In this document: one piece after another, positions 24,010 through 36,628 of the stretch
Layout: every line of letters begins with the position of its first letter
Position numbering within the stretch: position 1 is the stretch's first letter
From: Neckera pumila
Lineage: Eukaryota; Streptophyta; Bryopsida; Hypnales; Neckeraceae
DNA: 64,000 nucleotides
Assembly (NCBI GenBank): GCA_963969595.1
Contig: OZ018410.1
Location: 2,046,001-2,110,000 of the forward strand
Direction of reading: 5' to 3'
The notes under the pieces: model-generated
What the model saw: only the letters and a program-made list of their open reading frames with translations
What the model was told of the DNA's origin: nothing
The model's database searches: none
Translations under genes and position numbers: made by a program

Positions 24010-24385
24010 TTCACAAAGTTTGGTCATTTGACGCTTCATGTTGAATTCTTCCTAGATTATATTTTTATTACTTAATGGGATGTTTATTTAATACAAAAGA
24101 TGTGCTTATGGATGTTCTCTACATATCTATGCAATCGGATTAAAAAAATTCATCAACAATTATTTTCTATAAATATTATGTAAAATCATAAAAATGAACT
24201 TTAGAAATTCATCCAAAATGGAATTTTGTTTTTTCAATACTAGAATTTTGTTTGGCTGATTGGAATTGCGTGAGGACTAAGTGATAATTATGCTACATGA
24301 AAAATTCCAATGCTTTTTCTATGGTATGCAAAAAGCTTTGAATGGTTCAAATTGGTTGGTTGTAAGATTACAGTACCCGCGTGTA

Positions 24386-25014
24386 CAATTCTATGTCCCA
24401 GGAGCTTTTCTTTTAGACCATGATAATAAAAAAGACCATGCGATGCCCAAATCTTAAATGCCTCGATCCGTTTTTAAAGTTTTGCACATTTTTGTTCATA
24501 TCTTTGTACAAAATTATCACTTATTGTAATTTCTTGAAATTGGTCATCAACCCCTAAATGTCATGAGTCTTTTCTACAATTTATAATTTGAGAAAAATCA
24601 TCATAAAATGCAATTTGGAAGAATTTTTGGAATTCATATACAAATAAAAGTTGTAGATTTAGAATTGTAGATTCCATCCTTACAATTAGATTCACCAATG
24701 CTATCACTAATATTTTGTTATAAGTTTTGAAAAAAAAATTCAAAATTCTATTGAAATTCAATTACAAGCAAAATATTATCATTTTTTGAGTAAAATTTGT
24801 TGGAATGGCCATTTGAAATGAGGTTCTCTTCATATGGTGATTTTAAAATTTTGGTGTTCTTAAAATCTACAACCTCATTTCTGCAAATCCAGTTTTGAAC
24901 TAAAGTCAATGCAATTTTGGCTTGGTCAATCACCTAATATACTTGCACATTTGTAATTTTTAAAAGATATATATTCTAGTAGCACCAAATACAACCATTA
25001 GATAGGACAACAAC
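24386..25014. other. intergenic, possible decayed TTAA end
   Basis: A TCAA-CCCCTAAATG motif at about 24547 resembles the left end of a TTAA element, but no partner end was found. Otherwise AT-rich with no supported gene. Confidence 0.35.
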
Positions 25015-25949
25015 TTAACCCCTAAAAGACCAAGGCGCTTTTTCTGCCCAAAAATATTCAAATCTGCCATTTCTATAGCAAAGAGTAAAAAAATTAAAAA
25101 TTGTCTTTTTTCACATCTAACCATGGGATCTTATACCTAACCAGTATGACAATGTTTGGAAAAAATTTCAAGATTTTTGACAGCACAAATTGCAAGATAT
25201 CTGCGTTTAAAGCGAAAAAAACAAACTTTTCATCACATTGTGGGACTAGTTTTTTTGACTTTGAACATTTTAACTTAAATTTTTGCACTACAAAGTTTTG
25301 AGCTTTGAATCTTTGTAGTGGAGAATTGAGTTGAAAGTCTAGCAAAAAATAATAAATAAATAAAAACTTAAAATTCATTATTAAAAAAATTATTAAGTAG
25401 AAGTAGGTGCCAGATAGAAAGAAAATCTAAAATATGAATATCTTTTTTATAGAATTAAAATGCACTAATTCCAGTGGTGAGATTATTCTAGCAAAAAATA
25501 AAACCACATGGAACTTTCTTTTTTTTTTAAATGTAAAAATTGCATTCAAAAATGAATCCTACAAGTTATTTCTTTTAGGAAGATGCTTTAAGTGCCCAAA
25601 AAATAAGATTGTCCATAATTTTCTCATAACATATCCAAATGGAAAGAACCAAAGCTTTCCAGGTAGACAAAAATATAATCTATGGAAGAATTGTTTTTTT
25701 TAAGAAAATCGATTTTTGAAAAAACAATTTATTGCCCCCCCCACCCACCCCACCCACCCCCCGTTTTGAGCTTATTTGGACATAACTTTTGTTTCCGGGC
25801 ACTCATTGATAAAAAAATTATATTTCCACAAAGCTTATCAGTTTTTCTATCTTAAAAAAGTTTCAAAATTAGGACAAAAGTTCAGCCCGTAGGCACCTGC
25901 TTAAAATCTCAAATGTCCGCCGAATGGACAATGGTCCTTTAGGGGTTAA
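25015..25949. mobile_element. TTAA-flanked element, family B, copy 2
   Basis: TTAA-CCCCTAAAAGACCAAGG at the left and GGTCCTTTAGGGG-TTAA at the right. Aligns through its length with B1. Carries an expanded C-rich tract at 25735-25762. Non-coding. Confidence 0.85.
25735..25762 (-). repeat. C-rich tract, G-quadruplex motif on the minus strand
   Basis: Five runs of three or more C separated by single A residues. The minus strand therefore satisfies the G3+N1 quadruplex pattern. It is an expansion of a short C-rich spot present in B1 at about 2193-2206. Confidence 0.8.
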
Positions 25950-26172
25950 TAAAGTATCTCCACAAATTAGAATGACTTTCATCCAAGCAGTAACAAGAAT
26001 GATACCTAAATTCCAATTTGTTTGTCGTCTAAAAATTGAACGTGAGAGCACTTAGGGGGTAAAGAAGGTTGTCTTTTCAACATTCAAGTATTACATTGGA
26101 TGAATGAGAAGTTAGTTGGACTAAATAGTGCTTGAAAACCCTTTGTTCATTATCCAGAGTATAGAATTGTTG

Positions 26173-26375
26173 GAGCGCCAATGGTGTTAATATGTGAGCC
26201 CAAGAATGCAAGCTTGTGAGCATTGAACCTACAATATAGGTATTTATATACTCTATAATTATAGACGATTTCTACAAGGTTTATATACACCTATAACATA
26301 GGTGTGTAGTATTCTAGGCTCATGGGCTCACACTCCTATGCTCACATAATAGCAACCCTTGTCAGAGCACTTAAA
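26173..26375. mobile_element. small foldback element, family M, copy 1
   Basis: The left part reads GTTAATATGTGAGCCC and the right part GCTCACATAATAGCAACCC, an imperfect inverted pair. The centre has TATA-rich inverted segments (ACAATATAGG, ACCTATAACATAGGTG). A relative lies at 33970-34205. Non-coding. Confidence 0.5.
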
Positions 26376-28321
26376 GGTTAATCCTAAAAAGATGGATTGG
26401 TCACTATTGGCTTGAACACTAGTGGAAGCCTATCATTGTATAGTTGCAATCATGTGCAATTTCAAAACAACACATAAGATGAATTCATTTTGGAATGCTC
26501 TTAGAACATGCATATAGAAGGTAATTGTTGTGCGATGTCTCAATGTTTTGAGGATATATTGCAGCTAAACATGGTCTAAGATTAGATATACATTTGTAGC
26601 ATTGATACAATAGAGGCTCCAAATGAGGCATACAAACCAAGGGAATGCAAAATCTTACAATGTGTGCATTTTGATTTATAGTAATTGCAGTTGAAAATGA
26701 AATGGAAAATAAACAACAAAGAGCAAGTTATGTTTTAGCAATAAGAAACCTTACTTCTAATAGCATATGTGAGTTTTTTCAAGCCATTTTCAATGTTGTC
26801 ATGGCTTCTCTATAGCAAAAGTTAGGAAAAGTATTGCACTAGTGACATAGTGTGGGAATGACAATGTCTACAGACATATTGACCCTAAAGCCGTGCTCTA
26901 GATGCCCTTTGCCACTTCTTTCAAGTCTTTGAATATAAAACGCCTCCTAAAAGTTTACCAATCCCAAACACTCCATGTGTCCCTCACTATTCAATTGGAT
27001 GAAAATGTAAACTTCTCTTATTTGCGTAGAGCTTCAAAGTCTCCCATTGGACTTTTAGTATTTGTGGCATCTTTCTACAGTTAACCCTGAAACGCCAGAG
27101 TCTATGACCATGTGGTCAAACATCAAAGTCTTCTATCATGGATGCTTCATTTTGCCATTGAAAATTAAGAAAAAATTGGTATTTTTATTTTCAGAGATTA
27201 ATTCAGATGTTGTGTATACATATTTAAAAATTTAGAATTTTTTGTAAAAATTGGAAAAAAAAACATAGAAAATTCATATCAAATACAAAATAAGCTCTGG
27301 TAATCAGAATATTTTTTTGTTGGTGTACAATATGGTGTAGAACATCGTGGTACAACCAAATTTTCATGTCATTCTATAATAGAAAAAAACTTAATAGAAC
27401 AAGGTAATAGTTCAAAGTTCAAATAGCTACAAAATATATAATTTTAGGGAATTTTATAAAATTTCAAATTGGAGTGGAAATAAGGCTTAATAAACTTTAT
27501 TTCATTCATTGGGCTCAGAATTAGAAAAAGATCATTTTAAAGGCTAAGATTCAGATCAAGAACAAAAGAAGTAGGCATTGCTAAATATACAAAAAATGTG
27601 TTTTTATAATTTGTGGATTTAACATTCTCTTCTCTTTAATTTTTGCAGTTCTTCAATTAAGGGCTTTCCACGACCAAATGATGAATACAAATTGAAAGAG
27701 CTCTCCCAAAAAATTGGACGAAAACAATCCATTTTTCAATTTGATATGGTAAATCTGACCATTCATTAGCTGTTTTTGGTTGAGGAAACCTTGAAAGAAT
27801 AGACCTGTAACCACAAAAATGAACTTCAAAATCTTTTTGCTCTGTACATTTCCATTTTGTAACTATTTATTCTTGAATTTTTTTATGTTTTTTTTGTAGA
27901 GATTATATCACATGTCTTCTATGAGTCATAAAAGTTTAGATTCTTTTGTGAAAATTTGAAATCATTGTGATTTATAAAAGAAAAAAGAAAAAAAAAGAAA
28001 AAAACTCAAAAGAAAAATTAGTTCAAGAAATTTGAAAATTTCTCTACGGGTCTATAGAATAGAGTAGAATATCATTTAGTAAGAATATTTACCACATCTT
28101 TTATACCAAAAGGGACTACAATTTTAGGCCCAAAGATCAAATTGTAATAAAATATTCAATAGGAATTCTTTAGTTTTTTTAGAGGAGAAACTGTACTTCA
28201 TTATAATCTTCATTTCATTAGTTGTATTTAAATTCAAAAAATGATCATTTTCATAGCTTAAATTCACATTTGGAGCAAGGAGCTTGGTATTGCCAAAATA
28301 TATGATGTGGTGATTTGTGGA
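26376..28321. other. AT-rich intergenic stretch
   Basis: No gene recognised. A TTAA-CCCTGAAACG motif at 27081 looks like a TTAA-element left end, without an identified right end. Confidence 0.4.
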
Positions 28322-28861
28322 TTAACCCCTAAATGGCTAAAGAGCCCACCTTGGAGTTTTTGAAAACTTGAGTAGGCTATGCTGACTTCATAATTTGAAT
28401 CTTTTGCATGAAATCTTTAGATTGGATGCTAATAACTTAATCTACATACTTAGCTTTGTTTTAATTCATTCTAATAAATATTGCAAAAGTTATAAGGATT
28501 TTTTTTATTTCAATACCAAACGGGACGTCTAATAGTATTTTCTAAAAAATATATTTATTAATTTTATTTAATTGTATATATGTTGACACTTACTAAAAAA
28601 TAATTGAACCATTTCATTATAAATAATGGGTGTAAAAATTATGAGAAGTATTATTTTGTGGGCAATAAGAGTAGAAAAAACATGTAAAGTTATTTATTAA
28701 GTTTGAGTTAAAAAAATTTCAAGTAAAAATAAAAACATGGGATACATGTTGCTTATTAGAATGTTGTCATCATTAGAATTAGTAGCTCTGGAATTCTTGT
28801 AAAAATAATTAATGGCTTATATATTTCTTTCATCAAGTACCGCCTTCCACTTTAAAAATAT
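28322..28861. mobile_element. TTAA-type repeat remnant, family I
   Basis: Begins TTAA-CCCCTAAATGGCTAAAG. The following 200 bp resemble 43201-43400 (GCTATGCTGACTTCATA, ATATTGCAAAAGTTATAAGG). No right terminus is visible before the family B remnant. Confidence 0.5.
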
Positions 28862-29403
28862 TTAAACCCTAATATCCCAAGGCCTAGTATTCATCAAAAG
28901 TATTCATTCAAATAAAGCTTTAAAATGGAAGTTTAACACACTTAGTAATTTCAATGGTGAAATTGCTCTAGAAACTGAAGGACTCTTAACCTTGTAAAAT
29001 TTCTTTTTTCAAATTGTAAAAATTAAATTTAGAAATGAATCCTACAGAAAAAAAAATTCAAGAAAATGCTCTAATTTCCCCCCTCCAAAAGACTCCCAAT
29101 AACTTTTATATCACTAATCCAAATGGAATGAATCAAAGATTGTCATGTAAATAAAAATAAAAGAAATGTAAAAAAATTCTTTTTAAATTTTCTTTTAAGA
29201 ATTTATGAGGGTTTATTGGCCCGCCAAATTAAAATTTGGGCTTGTTGTGCCATAATTTTTGCAACCGGGCACTAAATTCTAGAAAGCTAATGTATTTTTC
29301 TATTTTTTTTTTAATTCCTAAAACCACTAAAAATATTGAGACTATAGGAGCTTGTCCAGAAGTCATTTATCTCATGAGGAGACAACAGGGCTTTAGAAGT
29401 TAA
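28862..29403. mobile_element. TTAA-flanked element, family B remnant, copy 4
   Basis: Left TTAA-ACCCTAATATCCCAAGGCC and right GGGCTTTAGAAG-TTAA. Internal landmarks of family B are present (AATGGTGAAATTGCTCTAG, GAATCCTACA). Shorter than B1, so internally deleted and older. Confidence 0.55.
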
Positions 29404-31398
29404 AGATGAATACAACAAAAAATTGAGTTAAATTTTTTTCAAATATTCTCAATCCATTTTCCAACATATTGCTTAAATTGCACAAAAGTATCAATCTTAG
29501 GTCCAAAGCCCATGAGTGGAGTTTAAATGTAGATTGGGCATATGACAAGCTTTTATAATGCTTTCTAAATGGTACATTATGAGCCCAATTTGGAGTCAAA
29601 GTCAATTATTGAATCAATTAAGTTCACCCAAGTTTACAATGAACAAAAATTCTTTAAAACATGAACTCCTTTCTAATATCATGAAGTTTAAAACAGAAAG
29701 TTTTTTCCAATTGTTGGAGATTCTTTGAAATACGAAGTCTTCCCTAATTATTGTAAATTTTTTAGTTTTGTGTTCTATCCGTTTTTCAATATAGATTTTT
29801 AAGACTTTGTACTGCAAATATTTACTACTAAATATGCTTAATTTGATAAATCAGTAAGTCCAAGTGATACTATAAACCATGAAGCCATCAATGGCATACT
29901 TCAAAGAACTCTAAAGTCAATCTAAAATGACTATAATCACCACATTGGCTAAACTATAAATCTAAGAGGAGAGACAATGTTCAAAGAAGGGCAAATGAGA
30001 TAGAGACAAGAGAGCAAAGAAAGAAGTGATCAAGAAACAGTAGTAGAAAACAACGTTCAAATTAACACATTTTGATGCTTCAATTGGTTTCAAGCATAGC
30101 TATGCTAATTTGGACATGTTGGTTGCTTTGGATGACTTGATCCCGGCTTTTTTTCAAGTAGTGTAAGAAAAAAAAGCTATATCCTTCATCAAACTTGGTC
30201 TTATGGAAAATCACATTATTAATTCTAAGGAACTAAATTGTCCGGATGATGGATGAAGATGAGACATCTCAAACAATTTATGACAAGGAAATGCCATTTT
30301 TTTCACTCCAAGTAAATAGCTCTTCGCCATGAGTTGCTTAAGATCCACATCGGTTGCTTCAAAGTACACTAAAGGCCTTTGTGTCATAAGGCCTTTGATA
30401 TACCTAACATTCATTTTAAAACGATTTTGTGTCTTTTTCATCAATTTCATATCATTTTGTTAACATTTAGGTCATTTTACATTTTTGTTTCCAACCGTTT
30501 GCCATCTATTCCAAAGTTGCTTGCCATGAAGGCAAGCTTACCAAATTTTTCCATTTGCCCAAGGCTACGGTACCCTTGAATAAAAACTTAATTTTATCTA
30601 AAGTAACTATGAGTTATCCCCATCTTTTATCTAGACAAGTGCAGGTTAGCAAGCAATGTTCAACGCCTAAACAATTGTTTCTTGAATGGGATTTGCCCAA
30701 GGGTAATTGCACACTAGGATACATAAAGTCCCATCATGCACTTGAGGTGCATAGAAATGCTTGATTTACACTAATCTGCATCATAATTATGATATTTGCA
30801 CAAAAATGCACTAGCATATCCATCCCTTTTTCCATAGATAATTTATGACCTTCAACAAGAAATTCAAGACAAATTTGCCCTCACAATTTCTATAAAATTC
30901 TCACTAAAAAACAAAAATAACAATTTTTTTTTTGTGCTCTTTAAATCCAATCTAAAGTTCAAAACATCAAAGTCAAATATAAAAATTCACAAAAATTCAA
31001 ATATTCAGAAAATAAAAAATACAACCTTTACAACTGAAAGACCTAATTGAATATTATTTCAATATTGTTTTCAGTGAGATCTCTAAATTTAGCGTGCATA
31101 ATGAATCATGATAGAACACTCTTTGGGTATAAATTTCTCAATATTGAGCATTTGGAGGTTTAAATTTTCTTCAAGGTAATGGCGTTATATAATCTAAATG
31201 GCCCTTTTTTTTTTCAAAAATGGTCTTCTATCTCAAGTTTAATGTACATTTATCATGATCATTTTGGCAAAAAAGCTTATATCCCTTAGCATGCAAGCCC
31301 TCTGTTGGATGCTAAAGTTTAAAGTTCTATCTAAAAATGAAATGATCACTTTTCAAATTTGATTTATGCAAAACCATCCATTCAAGTAAAGGTCCTAG
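29404..31398. other. AT-rich intergenic stretch
   Basis: Short ORFs only (29614-29817 minus and 30211-30450 minus are the longest). No domains, no resolved repeats. Confidence 0.4.
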
Positions 31399-33424
31399 TC
31401 CTAGTCCCATAGTTGCTAAAGTATGAGCAGGGAGCGATGAGCATTGAGCATTGAGCAACGAGCAATGAGCAGTGAACAGTTACCGTTTTAAAAAAATCTT
31501 GTGATGCCTATATCCATAGTTTAGAACGAACACTTATGGCTTAAAATGAGTCTAAAGAACATGAATGGAGATGAATGGGGCCATGGGGATGAATGCATTT
31601 GGATGAATTTTTTGTAATTGATTTTGTTACATAAAATACATCTACCGTTCATTGTATTGAATGATGGATGCCTATTGAATGGGATTAAAAACTCCGTCGT
31701 TTAAGATGAAGACTGATGTCCAAATACCTTAAATCAAAGGTAGAGAGGTTGCCAAAAGACCCTCCTTCTATTCATTTGGGAGGTTATCAAAACGGTGATT
31801 TAAAGAAAATAAATTCAAAATCATTTTTCAAAAACAAAAAAAATAATCAATTTTTTCCCTTCCCCCTCATTCAGTAGATGCTCCTCAGATTCAAAGAGCA
31901 TAGTTTAAAGAAAAAATTCAATTTTTTTTTCCAATTTTTTTTCAAAAAACAAACAAACTTAATTAAATTTTTTTATTACGGCTCCTCGGATTTTGAAGAG
32001 TCCTTTCTTGGTGCCAAGAAAAGGCTTCTTGAACCCAAGGATCCATTATTTCAGTATAGAAACATCCCCTCCACGTTTGTACCACGTAAGCAAGGAGAGC
32101 CACGTGGAATTTCTTCATCTAGCTCGTCTATGACATGGCACATGATGTGGCAATTGACATGGTAGCGGGAAAGTGACGTGGCAACCAGCAAAGATGATGT
32201 GGCATGCCTAGTCCGCACACTTTTACGCCATTTTAGAATTTCCATTTGTTTTTTGAGATGTCAACTTAGACATCCAAACATTTTTTGAGACATCAATTGA
32301 TGCATATTGTATCCATAGGGCAGGGTTAGCAAAAAATAACATTTAAAAATAAATAAAAATCATATAAATAAGAAAAATTGTTGAAATCAACAAAAATTAA
32401 AGAAAATTACCGTCTACCATCAAGAGAATTTTGACGGCAAAATAAAAGAATTACCTCATTAATAGTTACTAAGAATGAAGGGTGGAAGAGATGTTTCTAT
32501 ACTGAAATCCATTGTCCATCCATGGTAAGACAAACAATATGGGATAGTTTGAAGATGGCAACTTGATCGCTAGACATCTTGACGTTGTTTTAGACAGGTG
32601 GGTGTCATTTTAGAGATCCGGATATTATTTAGACATCCTACTTTGAGCACAGTTCTTACTTTAGATATTCCATATGGTTTCTCAATTCCTACCACCCCAC
32701 CTATATAAAGAGCTTCTCTTTTCATCCATAATGTACATCCATCCCAATCCCTTTTTTGCAAAGCTACCACGTGGCTGCCCTATCCCTAAATTTTTTACAT
32801 TTGGTCAACATTAATTTTTACAGACTTATCCCAGAATAATTTTTATAGACTTACCCTTAGCCAAAATGCATTTGCTTGTTGACGTGGCAGTGCTATGTTC
32901 AGAAATACATCACTATATTTGAGTCCATGCCAAATAAAACATGGACGTCAATGATAGCATCAACGTGTTTTGATAGTAATTTACTAGCTCACTTTGCGAC
33001 ATCTATGGAAATTTGCCTTTGGGATCATCAACACTTTGACATCATGATGTCTATAAAAACACCACATGTCAAACGACTGACATAAAAAAAAATAGATTTC
33101 TTCTAGTGCATGAAATTTATCTGCACATTGCCTCTATGGTAGTACCTTTCACGTTGTGGGAGAAGCCATGCTATCATTCCTAGCCTACCTACAACATTTG
33201 AATGCTAAATAACTACTTTAAATCAACTTTTTTTTAGCAATAAATTGATTTTTTGAAAAAACTTATTTTAGCAATTTTGACATTATTATTTTTGGATTTA
33301 ACATTGCTATTTATGACTCTGACATGTCTATTTTTAATAAAATATTCTTGATGAGCGTTCAAGTCTAAAAGCTCGTCGCTTGTTGCTCCATGCTCACACT
33401 CTAGCATTGTTGGTCCTAGTCCCA
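31399..33424. mobile_element. 2-kb TIR element with 11-bp flanking repeats
   Basis: TGCTAAAGTATGAGCAGGG near 31414 is mirrored by CATGCTCACACTCTAGCA near 33389-33406. Both sides are flanked by the direct repeat TCCTAGTCCCA (31399-31409 and 33414-33424). The left TIR continues into 7-bp GAGCATT/GAGCAAT tandem repeats. The interior has several ACGTGG boxes (32099, 32767, 32880) and a TATATAAA near 32702 but no convincing ORF. End sequence resembles the small family M elements. Confidence 0.6.
31426..31480 (+). repeat. 7-bp tandem repeat GAGCAWT
   Basis: Six or more successive 7-bp units (GAGCATT, GAGCAAC, GAGCAAT) just inside the left end of the 2-kb element, with weaker inverted counterparts near 33350-33385. 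Confidence 0.7.
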
Positions 33425-33969
33425 ATCCTAGTCCCAAGGATATGTAATTCTTCTTTTTATTTTTGGATCTTGAAATAGTAGCGTCCATCTTATTCCAAGG
33501 CTTATTATTCCGTATGGGCCTTTTCCTTCTAAGTAAACAACTTCATCTTTCTATGGCTAACTTTAGTATCTTGTATGGACCAATTATAGTTTATCAATTT
33601 TGATTAAACGCATTAGTTCTATGTCTTTTTCTAAAAATTATAGATTTATCTTTTATCTAAATTTTCTTCCAAGTGGACTTTTCCTTGTACATAGACTACT
33701 ATTTTTATAAACTCCTATGCCAAATTACAACTTTAATAAAGGCATTTGAAAACAAGATTTTAACCTTTTTTAAAAATTTTACCAGCAAATTTGATTTTTT
33801 ACCTCTAATAGCATTTAATTCTTTTCACATAATACCCAAAATTCTCCATTTGTTTATAAATTTCTATTTAAAAATATTTTATATTTTTGAAATGACACCT
33901 TAAATTCCATTTAAATCCAGTGGCCCTCTAAAATATCAAATTTTGTAAAAAATTATACTAATGAACATA

Positions 33970-34205
33970 TATGGACAGCCAATGATGTCAGCGTGTGAAC
34001 ATAGCTTATGAGTTTTGAATCTAGTTGTAGGTATATAACTACAGTGATTTGTTTATAATGTATATACCTATTACATGGAAAGAGTCTATGACATAGGTAC
34101 TTGTAATATAGACATGTATACTTGATTATAGAAGGTGTCTATAATATAAACTCTTAGGCTTACGATTAATAGATTCTACGCTCACATGCTAGCACTCCCC
34201 ATTGC
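33970..34205. mobile_element. small foldback element, family M, copy 2
   Basis: Left AGCGTGTGAACATAGC and right CTCACATGCTAGCACTCCCC are inverted. The interior has TATATACCTATTACAT-type inverted segments like those in copy 1. Non-coding. Confidence 0.45.
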
Positions 34206-35280
34206 TCTTTATCATAGCAAATATTTGCTAAACTATTTCACATCTAAAGGTCATCACTAATAGATTGAAAAGACACTCTATTTTCTATAGGCTTCAATTT
34301 TTGTCATGTGGCTTCAAAATTCCATGATTTTTGTTGTGGCTTCAAATGGCCCCCATGGTGACAAAGTGAACCCATATTCAATTATAGAAAAATTAATTGA
34401 ACTCCTAAAGGTCATCACCCAAAATATCAACTACTAGTTCCAACCTAAAGGTCATCACTAAATTTTAAAAAATCAACTAAAATTGAAACTTGACCATCCA
34501 TACCTTAAGTGGGTTTGTATTGTTTTGCTTTGTTTGTTTGTTAGTGTGAGGTCTCCTAGATCGTGCATCCTTTGGTCGCATTCTTGATACTATTGGAGCA
34601 AGGAAGGATGCACAGGCTTTGTTTTGTGACGATTGGACCTATGGTGGGAAAGTGATTGAATTTTGAATTTCTTATGAATAAAAAAATAGAAAATCACTTC
34701 TACTTTTATTTTGTTTGTTGCCATTGGTACAAGACATGCTAGTTGGAGATTAAGGTAGTCGACCCATTCCTGATCACCTCCATTTTGGTAGCATAGGCTG
34801 TTGTCTTTCCGTGAATTTGTAGCTCATTTTCTGGAGCATTTGTGGCGCAGTATGATTGGTTACAAGGGGGTCATCTTGGTTGATTTTGCAATTAGCCTAT
34901 GGTCAAAAATAGAAAGGTCTATATCACCATTCTAGGTCAAAGAAAATATTCTACTAAAATTTTTATAGTAATTACAATTTGTAATAAAATTTTGAAAAAA
35001 TATGCAATCCTTCCAAACTCTATTTCAAAACACGGGAAAAATTCCACACTTGAAAAAACTACGCTCCAAATATACGTAATTGCTGAAGTGGTTGGAAATG
35101 GGTTGGTTACCTTATAAGATGGTGGAAAAAAGTGGAAATTTTTGGATGTCCCTGCCTTGTCTGCCAATGCATAAACCAGCTCTGACCTAAAGATCACCCC
35201 TACCGTACAATTATTAAAAACGAAGGACACCTGTCGGTAACATCCAAGCAGATGAAGAGCCCCGAAGTCAAGGCTCGCGC
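34206..35280. other. intergenic; short coding-like stretch near 34555-34665
   Basis: The plus strand at about 34555-34665 reads an open stretch with LDRASFGRILDTIGARK and DDWTYGGKVIEF before a stop. It looks more protein-like than the surroundings, but has no recognised family. The remainder is without supported features. Confidence 0.2.
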
Positions 35281-35530
35281 TTGTGGGGGCGGCCCCTCGG
35301 CCCCTCCCCTCCCTCCTTTCTTGCCCCCCTGTCTCTTTTATAGGGAGTAAGTTATTAAAAGTTGAACCTTACCTTATGGAGCCCAGTAAGTTATTAAAAG
35401 TCTGCAGCCCAGTAAGTTATTAGAAGTCTGCAGCCCAGTTCTCGCACTCCCACAACAGTACTGTACAGTAGCGGTAGTCCCTCGCCCATTCCTGGAAAAC
35501 GCCGTGTCCATGTGCTTTCGCCTCTCCTTC
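35281..35530 (+). promoter_or_regulatory. GC-rich putative promoter of the spliced gene
   Basis: An abrupt shift from AT-rich sequence to a C/G-rich block (GGGGGCGGCCCCTCGG, then CCTCCC runs) about 1.3 kb before the first coding exon. It has a TTTTATAG TATA-like box at about 35337. It is the only such island in the window and lies immediately upstream of the one convincing gene. Promoter function is inferred. Confidence 0.4.
35347..35438 (+). repeat. tandem repeat, 26-bp unit
   Basis: Three copies of GTAAGTTATTAAAAGTCTGC-like units ending in AGCCCA, the last two spaced 26 bp apart and nearly identical. Located in the putative promoter or 5' leader. Confidence 0.8.
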
Positions 35531-36628
35531 CACCCTTGCGCCGCACTTCTTCTTCCGTCCTAGAATTGAAAACACGTAAAACTCCCGGAAACCCTCGCGG
35601 GAATCGCTCGCAAACAGTCAAACATATCTCTCCCAAGTGTTGGCCCGTCAATGCTAACTCCTCCTCCACGGCCGACCCTGAGTGCCGCCCACGAATTGCC
35701 GACAAGATGAGCGCCACAGCTTCGATCGCATTCACAGTTGGAGAGGGCTCTCGTCTGTTGTGAGGGAGGTTCGAGAGAGAAAGGCTGCTTTCAACGGACT
35801 CATGCCTGCACAATTGGGTGAGAAACGCGATCTTTTTTCCTTTGTCGGAGTTTCAGTTTGTTTGCTTGCTTTCCTTTTCCTTGCCAATTGCATCGAGTTA
35901 CAGGTTTAGAACTGTTTTGGAAGTGGAGGCTTGGTTGTGGTGATGAAAACGAGGCTCTGGAACAGGGAGTGTGTGGATCGGAAAGTGGTAGTTCTCTGAA
36001 TGGAGTGGTAGTGGAGGGTATGTTAAGTACGTGAAGAGCTCATGGGAAATAACGAACGAATTTGGGGCATTGCCTTGGTTTGCGAGTTTTGTCGGTAATG
36101 GGGGGTCTTTGTTCAATTCCTAATCGTGTGACTGTCGGGTGGCAGTGTATACGCTGTTTCTTAAGCGATAGGATCGGTAGGAGCTTCAGAGACAGGACGT
36201 AGCCATCGGTGTGCGCAGAATCAAGGTATGTATTCTACGCCAGGTTGCCAAATTACGACTTTGCAATGTGGCAGACACTTAGGGCACCCGTTTTTTTTCA
36301 GAAGAGACAGGGAGCTTGAAGTTCGAGAATGAAGAGCGATGCAATTATGTCTTTATGGGTATTCCATGTATTTGTCGGTAATTGGAGTTTTCCGTTGGAG
36401 ATGTTAACCGTGAGCTTCGGGTGACAGATTATTGTTTGCTTCTGAAGCGGAAGGATCTGTAGGTTTTTCGGAAACAGGGAATTGTGCTCGGTGTGCGCAG
36501 AAGTAAGGTATGTAGTCTGCACCTGGTAACTGAATTATGACACTTAGGCACCAGTTTCTTCTCACGAAGTTGAATCCGAGAGAATGAGATCGGCTATGAC
36601 TGTTCTAATCGAATTTCGATTGTGGTAG
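35440..36628 (+). other. probable 5' UTR and leader introns
   Basis: The region between the GC-rich block and the first coding exon. A donor-like TTGG-GTGAGA occurs at 35818, and two AAG-GTATGT donors (at about 36215 and 36497) sit in a tandem duplication. ORFs here (35512-35763, 35682-35909 plus; 35394-35813 minus) do not connect to the main frame. The transcript start is not determinable from sequence. Confidence 0.4.
36060..36550 (+). repeat. diverged tandem duplication of about 282 bp in the 5' leader
   Basis: GTCGGTAAT-rich sequence at 36091 recurs at 36374, and GGTGTGCGCAGAA at 36208 recurs at 36490, both with an offset of 282-283 bp. Each copy ends in an AAG-GTATGTANTCTNC donor-like site and a downstream CACTTAGG segment. 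Possible alternative leader exons. Confidence 0.65.

Larger units (their letters stand above)
22450..24385. mobile_element. palindromic MITE, F copy 3, split by a TTAA element
   Basis: The right end ATTACAGTACCCGCGTG-TA corresponds to the F copy 1 terminus. The left end near 22450 is degraded. A TTAA element (22643-23568) interrupts it. The right half has expanded A-rich and AT microsatellite sequence. A small perfect palindrome (AATGGTGTGG, then CCACACCATT) lies at 22518-22541. Confidence 0.6.
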
